Assembly (NCBI GenBank): GCA_964521305.1
Contig: CAZFQZ010000020.1
Coordinates: forward strand, 1 to 18,146
Source of the DNA: CAZBEJ01 sp964521305
Lineage (GTDB): Bacteria > Patescibacteriota > Microgenomatia > UBA1406 > GWC2-37-13
Direction: 5' to 3'
DNA length: 18,146 nucleotides
Both the position numbers and the translations under genes were made by a program. Within the stretch, counting starts at the first letter, position 1. Each line of letters starts with the position of its first letter. Of this stretch, positions 13,587 through 18,146 are shown in pieces. The notes under the pieces were generated by a model. The model ran no database searches. It worked only from the letters and a program-made list of their open reading frames with translations, and was not told the DNA's origin.

Positions 13587-14438
13587 TTATACGAACTCAT
13601 CTACCAATTCTTCAAACTTTTCGTATCGAGGTCTGTTGATGAGTACACCCTCCTTCAATTGCGGCAATTGATCCGTGAACGTCGGGCGATTTACGTCATA
13701 AACGACTCCCAAAGGAAACTTTTCCTTACCCATCTCAAGCGCAGTATCCATTGCCACATCCAGATTGTCTGATACATATCCCTGCTCAAGTTTGTATGCG
13801 TGTTCACGGTAATATTGATAAGTATTGATCTTATTGAACGTGACACACGGTTGCAAAATATTGACCAAGGAAAACCCTCTGTGCCGAATACCTTCTTTTA
13901 TCATGGTAATCATGTGAGGCGCTTGGCCCGCGAATGACTGGGCCACGAATGTCGCACCCGCTGACAGCGCCAGCGTCAAGGGATTGATGGGTACTTCAAT
14001 GATCCCTGCGGGAGTCGATTTGGATTTGAACCCTTTTTGCGCGGTTGGAGCCACCTGGCCGGTGGTCAAACCATATACGCCGTTATCGTGGACGATGACC
14101 GTGATGTCATGATTTCCCCTGCACGCATGCACGAAATGATTGCCGCCTTCACCGTAACAGTCACCGTCTCCGACAATCGCCAATACCGGAAGTTTGTGGT
14201 TGGCCAATGTTATGCCGATTGCGTTGGGAATCGCCCTTCCATGCAAACCATGGATCGCATACGCATTCAGAAAATCATTCATGTTCCCGGAACAGCCGAT
14301 ACCGAATACCGCACCCACGTCAGAAGGAACGTATCCGAGTTGGACGAACGCACTTTTTATCGCAACCCCGATTCCCCAATCTCCGCACCCCGGACACCAA
14401 GTCGGCGTATATCCTGAAAATTCCTGAATACCCGTCAT
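13587..14438 (-). CDS. korB: 2-oxoacid:ferredoxin oxidoreductase, beta subunit (KorB-like)
   Basis: This is the thiamine-diphosphate subunit of the enzyme that converts a 2-oxoacid (2-oxoglutarate or another) and CoA into acyl-CoA and CO2 with reduced ferredoxin. From the ATG at 14438 it has 283 residues. The TPP motif GDGDCYGEGGNHF starts at residue 90, with N119 following. The four cysteines that hold the subunit's own [4Fe-4S] cluster are visible: C15 and C18 in WCPGCG, C49 in GIGCSG and C198 in LQPCVTF. The frame is open to a TTG at 14453, but the ATG five codons later gives the family's normal start (MTGIQEFSGYTPTWCPGCG). It begins 16 nt after the korA stop, so the two are co-transcribed. 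Substrate preference cannot be decided from sequence. Confidence 0.95.
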   Translation of the reverse strand: MTGIQEFSGYTPTWCPGCGDWGIGVAIKSAFVQLGYVPSDVGAVFGIGCSGNMNDFLNAYAIHGLHGRAIPNAIGITLANHKLPVLAIVGDGDCYGEGGNHFVHACRGNHDITVIVHDNGVYGLTTGQVAPTAQKGFKSKSTPAGIIEVPINPLTLALSAGATFVAQSFAGQAPHMITMIKEGIRHRGFSLVNILQPCVTFNKINTYQYYREHAYKLEQGYVSDNLDVAMDTALEMGKEKFPLGVVYDVNRPTFTDQLPQLKEGVLINRPRYEKFEELVDEFV

Positions 14439-14454
14439 AGTATATATATGCAAT

Positions 14455-16188
14455 TCATAATGAATTTTGCCGTTTCATGACATGGTCCACTATTTCAGTC
14501 GCGGTCAAAGGCCGTCCGTCATAACGAAGAATTTTTTCTTTCAGATCGATACCCGTTTCCATCCGCAGCAGTTTGCCGAACTGACCGTATTCGTTTCCTT
14601 CAACCAGAATATACCGTTTACCCTGTTGGAACAGCGGCGCGATCAATGCCTCGGATAGGGGATACATATAGGTAAAATGCATAATTGCCGATTTGATTGA
14701 TTGTTCTGCCAACAGCTCTTGCGCATGCAAAAGAACTCCTTTACCAGATCCCCAGCTGACGAATACGACCGACGCATTATCCACGTCTCCTATCACTTCA
14801 GGTTTTTTAAAATCCGATTTGAAATAGGTTTGGATTTTGCGCGTTCTCTTTTCAGCCTGCAGGATGCGCGGTTCCGCCTCCTCGGTCGTGTGTCCGTCTT
14901 CAACGTGTTCATAGGAATTTGCCTGGTAAAATGCTCCTTTGAATCCCGGAATCAACCGTTCGGATATGCCGTCGTCACTTATTTTGTACCGTAGATACGG
15001 TACCTCTGATGGGGTATTGACGGTTTTTCCCCGCTTGATCACATACTTTTTGATGAATGCGTCCACCGTTGACCTGAGAATCGATGCGTGCGATTCGGAA
15101 AGGAGCATGTCGGAAACAACGACAACCGGCAGCTGATAGATATCCGCCAAATTAAATGCCTCTGCCGACAGTTCGATCATTTCTTGCATGTCACCAGGCG
15201 CCAAGACTATTTTGGGAAACTCACCGTGGCCCGCATGTACCGCGAATAGCAAGTCACCCTGACCTGTCCATGTTGGCATACCGGTCGCCGGACCCGGACG
15301 CTGAGCAAGGAAAATGACGATTGGAGTTTCGGTGATTCCCGCGAGTGAAATAGATTCTACCATCAGCGCAAATCCGCCGCCCGACGTACCTACTGCCGAT
15401 CGCGCACCGGCGAACGACGCCCCGATCGCAGTGTTGATAACAGAAATTTCGTCTTCTGCATGCCTGACAACCATACCGGTTTTGTTCTGCCATGCGGCAA
15501 GTTGCGTCAAAACGGTTGAAGACGGCGTCATAGGATATGCGACATAGATTCTGCAATCGGCAATGGCGGCTCCGAGAGAAAAAGCCTCGTTCCCCGAAAT
15601 AACCATTTTTTCTTCTGCCTGTTTCTTAACCAGTAATTTTTTAATGTATTGGGCATAGTCCCTCATTACATGCGTATATCCCTTTTCCGCAAATTGTCGG
15701 TTGAATTTCACGACCGATTCACCCTTTTTGGCGAACTGCTTTTTAATAATGTCGTTAAGGATGGAAAGATCGGAACCCATCAGCGCAAGGATCGCACCCA
15801 GCGCTATGGTATTTTTCATGACCGACTCGCCCTGCAATTCCTTAAGGATTGTCTTCATGGGAACATGAACAAGTTTGTGGGCATCTTCTATGATGAACTC
15901 GTCTTTGTCGTACACAATGACACTTTCCTTATCCAATTCGAGTTTGTGTTTTTCGTATGTATCTTTATTCAGGCAAATAAGATAGTCTATAACGGGATTC
16001 ATGGTTTGTGTCGGTTTTTCGGAGACGTGCGCAAGGTACGCGTTGTGGCCGCCACGAATCAGGGAAGGATACTGAACGTAGTCGAATACATCATACCCAG
16101 ACCGTGTAGCGATTCTCGAAAACATAGCACCGGTCGTCATGATACCGAATCCTGCTTCTCCGCCGATGATGATCGTAAAGTCAACCAT
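14455..16188 (-). CDS. korA: 2-oxoacid:ferredoxin oxidoreductase, fused gamma-alpha subunit (KorA-like)
   Basis: This 577-residue protein joins two subunits. Residues 1 to about 185 are the gamma (POR/catalytic) domain, with GGEAGFGIMTTG (9-20) and YPSLIRGGHNAYLAHVS (40-56). Residues from about 195 are the pyrimidine-binding alpha domain, with YPMTPSST (218-225), TSGGGFALMVE (268-278) and RPGPATGMPTWTGQGDL (297-313), then a transketolase C-terminal-like part. Gamma-alpha fusion with a separate beta subunit is the common KorAB/two-subunit form. There is no delta-type (2[4Fe-4S]) ferredoxin domain, so an external ferredoxin must accept the electrons, and one is encoded just upstream. The ATG at 16188 starts the gamma domain exactly. 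A 23-bp near-palindrome lies 12 nt before it. Confidence 0.95.
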   Translation of the reverse strand: MVDFTIIIGGEAGFGIMTTGAMFSRIATRSGYDVFDYVQYPSLIRGGHNAYLAHVSEKPTQTMNPVIDYLICLNKDTYEKHKLELDKESVIVYDKDEFIIEDAHKLVHVPMKTILKELQGESVMKNTIALGAILALMGSDLSILNDIIKKQFAKKGESVVKFNRQFAEKGYTHVMRDYAQYIKKLLVKKQAEEKMVISGNEAFSLGAAIADCRIYVAYPMTPSSTVLTQLAAWQNKTGMVVRHAEDEISVINTAIGASFAGARSAVGTSGGGFALMVESISLAGITETPIVIFLAQRPGPATGMPTWTGQGDLLFAVHAGHGEFPKIVLAPGDMQEMIELSAEAFNLADIYQLPVVVVSDMLLSESHASILRSTVDAFIKKYVIKRGKTVNTPSEVPYLRYKISDDGISERLIPGFKGAFYQANSYEHVEDGHTTEEAEPRILQAEKRTRKIQTYFKSDFKKPEVIGDVDNASVVFVSWGSGKGVLLHAQELLAEQSIKSAIMHFTYMYPLSEALIAPLFQQGKRYILVEGNEYGQFGKLLRMETGIDLKEKILRYDGRPLTATEIVDHVMKRQNSL

Positions 16189-16200
16189 TTTTCATTTATC

Positions 16201-16223
16201 ACGAAACATATAACATGTATCGT
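16201..16223. promoter_or_regulatory. Near-palindrome upstream of korA (possible operator)
   Basis: The arms ACGAaACAT and ATGTaTCGT flank a 5-nt centre: 9-bp arms with one mismatch in the middle. It covers a weak -10-like TTATAT on the minus strand (16213 down to 16208), with AAGACA 17 nt upstream (16236 down to 16231). It could be a repressor site or an RNA hairpin in the korA leader. No regulator family is recognised. Confidence 0.35.
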
Positions 16224-16269
16224 AAAAAATTGTCTTTATTGTGTTACGTATTATATGGCTCATGAGATC

Positions 16270-16446
16270 TCAATCAGAACAACATGGATCCTTATATCCG
16301 CAATTTAGACAGATTGCATCAGGACTTCCGGGCATTCCGCTCAAAGATTCACGGCAACAACACGGACACGTCCGCACATTAAAGTATCGCGACGGATAAT
16401 CCCCTTTCTGCGGGTTGATTTCACGCCGGGAATACTTTGTTTCCAT
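16270..16446 (-). CDS. Small zinc-ribbon protein (58 aa)
   Basis: A 58-residue protein with eight cysteines: C27, C29, C30 and C31 (TCPCCCRES), C46 and C49 (CLNCGY), then C55 and C56 close to the end. The two CxxC knuckles (27/30 and 46/49), 15 residues apart, are those of a rubredoxin-like or zinc-ribbon metal site. The frame is open further upstream, but that part runs through the ferredoxin gene and is composed of low-quality sequence. The ATG at 16446 is the sensible start, with a 26-nt overlap with the ferredoxin 3' end. The location between a ferredoxin and korAB suggests a role in that redox module, either as an accessory metal protein or an electron carrier. I do not recognise a named family. 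Confidence 0.65.
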   Translation of the reverse strand: METKYSRREINPQKGDYPSRYFNVRTCPCCCRESLSGMPGSPDAICLNCGYKDPCCSD

Positions 16447-16696
16447 TGTGATCTGTGATAATAATCGCTGCAACGGGACATCCTTTAGCAGCATCAAGTA
16501 TAGTATCGTCAGTATCTTCGGCCGATGTATCCAAAAAAACCGCTTTTGCCTCCGAATCGAGCACGAACGTCTTAGGGGCAATAGCAATACATGTTGCAGC
16601 ACCAATACATAAATCCCTATCAACATGGATCTTCCAATTTCTTACCGTAACCGGCCCAGAGGGATTCTGCGGATCGAGAAGCTTATGGTCATCCAT
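16421..16696 (-). CDS. Single-cluster ferredoxin, [3Fe-4S] type
   Basis: A small acidic electron carrier of 91 residues. The cluster motif is C30-I-G-A-A-T-C36 near the start and C73-P at the end (KGCPVAAI). The second cysteine of the usual CxxCxxC is replaced by Ala33, so only three cysteine ligands remain. This favours a [3Fe-4S] cluster, or a [4Fe-4S] cluster with a non-cysteine ligand. IAPKTFVLD after C36 and the helix before C73 are typical of single-cluster ferredoxins. The frame opens at a TTG (16702), but the ATG at 16696 is preferred (MDDHKLLD). It is the probable electron partner of KorAB, 81 nt beyond the small zinc-ribbon gene that overlaps it. Confidence 0.85.
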   Translation of the reverse strand: MDDHKLLDPQNPSGPVTVRNWKIHVDRDLCIGAATCIAIAPKTFVLDSEAKAVFLDTSAEDTDDTILDAAKGCPVAAIIITDHNGNKVFPA

Positions 16697-16807
16697 ATTC
16701 AAAATTCAAAATTCTAATTACTAATACCTAATAAAATAATTAATGCTTAATTTCTCAAAATCAAATATTTGAAATTTTGTTGGAAATTAGATATTGGAAA
16801 TTTAATT
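16697..16807. other. AT-rich spacer with short repeats, between sufU and the ferredoxin gene
   Basis: This 111-nt gap is almost pure A+T and built of repeated words. ATTCAAA/ATTC occurs near 16697-16713. TTGGAAATT occurs at 16780-16788 and again at 16794-16802. A palindrome CAAATATTTG lies around 16762-16771. No ORF is seen. It may hold promoters for the ferredoxin and kor genes, but no pair of -35 and -10 boxes stands out. Confidence 0.5.
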
Positions 16808-17161
16808 TCATAATAGTTTCTGCAGCGCCTCTAACGGTAACAGCGCACATTTCAGACGGTTGGGACCCAATTCCATACCTAATAATCCAATCATAAACTG
16901 TTTATTGAGCTTTCGCAACTTATTTTTGGTCTTTTGTTTCGCATATTCGGTCAGCATTGAACTCAATGCCTGGGAAATTGCACAACCTTTTCCCTCGAAC
17001 GCGATTTTGTCAATTTTATCACCCGAAAATGAAATGTCCATGGTGATTTCATCTCCGCACAAAGGATTTTGTACGCTAACTGTCTTATCGGTATGAACCA
17101 ATCTTCCTTTATTTCTGGGATACCGGTAATGCTCAAGAATCATTTCCTGATACAGCGACAT
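16808..17161 (-). CDS. sufU: SufU-like Fe-S cluster assembly protein (short form)
   Basis: The partner of SufS, it accepts sulfur from the cysteine desulfurase and passes it on during Fe-S cluster assembly. The 117-residue protein begins MSLYQEMILEHYRYPRNKG, the standard NifU/SufU N-terminus. The metal-site residues are C35 and D37 in NPLCGDE, C60 in GKGCAIS and C105 in RLKCALLPLEAL. Typical SufU proteins have about 140-150 residues. Here the region between C60 and C105 is about 20-25 residues shorter, which removes the insertion that separates SufU from IscU. The protein might therefore work as an IscU-like scaffold, though the partner gene is sufS-like. It starts 2 nt after the sufS stop, so the pair is translated together. 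Confidence 0.92.
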   Translation of the reverse strand: MSLYQEMILEHYRYPRNKGRLVHTDKTVSVQNPLCGDEITMDISFSGDKIDKIAFEGKGCAISQALSSMLTEYAKQKTKNKLRKLNKQFMIGLLGMELGPNRLKCALLPLEALQKLL

Positions 17162-17163
17162 AG

Positions 17164-18146
17164 TTATTTAAATATCTCTTTAATATGTTCCAGACCTTCA
17201 ACCAAAGAATCTACATCGGATTTCGTGTTGTAAATATAAAAACTTGCCCGGGCTGTTGCCAAAAGATCATATCTCGCATGGAGAGGCATTGCGCAATGGT
17301 GACCTGCACGAATACAGATATGCTGTTCGTCCAGAACCTGCGCTATGTCATGCGGATGCACATTTGAAAACGTAAACGCCAGAACTCCCGCATGATCTTC
17401 AACCTTTGGACCGATAATATGGATTGATTTTCCGAACCGCTCATTTAGCACCTGCCATGCATATCCGGTCAGTTCCCGTTCATGCGTGTTTATTTGTTCC
17501 ATCCCGATTTCATTCAGAAATTCAAGAGCTGATTTAAATGCAATTACGCCTGCGATATGCGGAGTACCTGCTTCAAACTTCTGCGGAGGTTTTTTGAATA
17601 CGGTCCGATCGAGCCTTACTTCCCGGATCATTTCTCCGCCGAAATTGAACGGCAACATCCGATCCAGTAGTTCGTATCTTCCCCAAAGTACGCCGACACC
17701 TGTGGGTCCAAGCATCTTATGGGAAGAGAATGCAAAAAAATCGCAGTCAAGATCCTGGACGTCAACTTTTCTATGCGGCGCAGATTGGGCACCGTCAACC
17801 ACTACGATGGTTTTCGGATTTATTTTCCGGATCTTTCTTATAATCTCTTTAACTGGATTTACTGTTCCAAGTACATTGGATATATGGGTAATCGCACAGA
17901 TCTTGGTTTTTTTCGTTATGATTTCATCGAGATGATCCAAAACCAGATATCCGTTTTCATCGACATCTAGTATTTTCAACGTAGCCCCATTCTCCAAAGC
18001 CAACTGTTGCCATGGAACAAAGTTCGAATGATGTTCCATAATTGTCGTTGCGATCTCGTCGTTTTTTTCTATAACCAATCTACCGAATGCATAGGCGACA
18101 AGATTCAGTGATTCGCTCGTATTCCGGGTAAACACGATTTCATCGG
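17164..18146 (-). CDS. sufS: Cysteine desulfurase SufS (5' end outside window)
   Basis: This PLP enzyme converts cysteine to alanine and supplies sulfur for Fe-S clusters. The frame is open to the right edge (DEIVFTRNTSESLNLVA is the first readable block). About 327 residues are present of a family length near 400, so roughly the first 80 lie outside. Visible features are MEHHSNFVPWQQLA, ITHISNVLGTVNPV, VVDGAQSAPH (the Asp that pairs with PLP), the Schiff-base lysine in FFAFSSHKMLGPTGVGVLWG, and the active-site Cys in RAGHHCAMPLH. The last motif is the SufS (group II) form rather than IscS. sufU follows after 2 nt, and the operon carries on to the ferredoxin and KOR genes. The GTG at 18135 is internal. 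Confidence 0.96.
   Translation of the reverse strand, partial: DEIVFTRNTSESLNLVAYAFGRLVIEKNDEIATTIMEHHSNFVPWQQLALENGATLKILDVDENGYLVLDHLDEIITKKTKICAITHISNVLGTVNPVKEIIRKIRKINPKTIVVVDGAQSAPHRKVDVQDLDCDFFAFSSHKMLGPTGVGVLWGRYELLDRMLPFNFGGEMIREVRLDRTVFKKPPQKFEAGTPHIAGVIAFKSALEFLNEIGMEQINTHERELTGYAWQVLNERFGKSIHIIGPKVEDHAGVLAFTFSNVHPHDIAQVLDEQHICIRAGHHCAMPLHARYDLLATARASFYIYNTKSDVDSLVEGLEHIKEIFK

Noticed and set aside
14439..14453. A TTG start for korB at 14453
   Set aside because: The ATG at 14438 gives the conserved N-terminus. The five extra codons match nothing.
14037..16308. Plus-strand open frames across korB and korA, including one of 219 codons
   Set aside because: The opposite strand carries unmistakable KorA and KorB proteins with all their motifs.
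16447..16626. A longer version (118 aa) of the small zinc-ribbon protein
   Set aside because: The added N-terminal part lies fully inside the ferredoxin gene in another frame and has no domain-like character. The ATG at 16446 leaves only a 26-nt overlap.
1..18146. TGA read as glycine (genetic code 25) as in some candidate phyla
   Set aside because: TGA ends rarA, korA and the femAB-like gene exactly at the family lengths, and no conserved glycine is coded by TGA.
1..18146. CRISPR array, insertion sequence, prophage or toxin-antitoxin pair
   Set aside because: No regularly spaced direct repeats, transposase, integrase or phage genes were seen. The lone NYN gene has no antitoxin-like partner.

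Overview
The window reads as a piece of a bacterial chromosome, most probably from the candidate phyla radiation (Patescibacteria, Microgenomates-like). That placement is an inference. It rests on very tight, overlapping genes, start codons that consistently lack a Shine-Dalgarno sequence, a tRNA gene without an encoded CCA end, a compact SufU, and an envelope-polysaccharide cluster that includes a FemAB-like protein. TGA works as an ordinary stop codon at the ends of several well-recognised genes (for example rarA, femAB-like, korA), so the TGA-as-glycine code of Gracilibacteria/Absconditabacteria does not apply.

Plus strand, left part (1-2360): the 3' end of an unidentified gene (weakly glycosyltransferase-like), then rarA/mgsA (replication-fork AAA+ ATPase) with its own sigma70-type promoter. 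A minus-strand elongator tRNA-Met(CAT) follows, next to a tRNA-Thr-like 3'-half remnant and flanked by an inverted repeat, and then a NYN/PIN-type nuclease-domain gene that ends at a perfect 22-bp palindrome.

Plus strand, middle (2390-11029): an envelope glycan cluster. It holds a GT2 glycosyltransferase, a multi-spanning O-antigen ligase/polymerase-like protein, a GT39/ArnT-like membrane glycosyltransferase, three GT4 glycosyltransferases and a FemAB-family aminoacyltransferase. The first three genes overlap (35 and 20 nt). The later genes are separated by short spacers rich in hairpin repeats and candidate promoters. Together they probably build, polymerise or attach, and decorate a surface polysaccharide or glycoprotein.

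Minus strand, right part (11022-18146): reading in the direction of transcription, sufS (cut by the window edge), sufU, a single-cluster ferredoxin with three cysteines ([3Fe-4S] type), a 58-residue zinc-ribbon protein, korA (gamma-alpha fusion) and korB, then lon. SufS/SufU would make Fe-S clusters, which the ferredoxin and KorB (four cluster cysteines visible) need. KorAB oxidises a 2-oxoacid to an acyl-CoA and passes electrons to ferredoxin. The set looks like one redox module together with its cofactor supply.

The most striking regulatory signal is a near-consensus CIRCE operator (13466-13492) lying over a textbook sigma70 promoter (TTGACA, 17 nt, TATACT) in front of lon. It implies HrcA heat-shock control and an essentially leaderless lon mRNA. 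lon and the femAB-like gene end tail to tail with an 8-nt overlap. No CRISPR array, insertion sequence or clearly new multi-gene system is visible. The longest stretch without a protein gene is 1483-1735 (253 nt), and it contains the tRNA.
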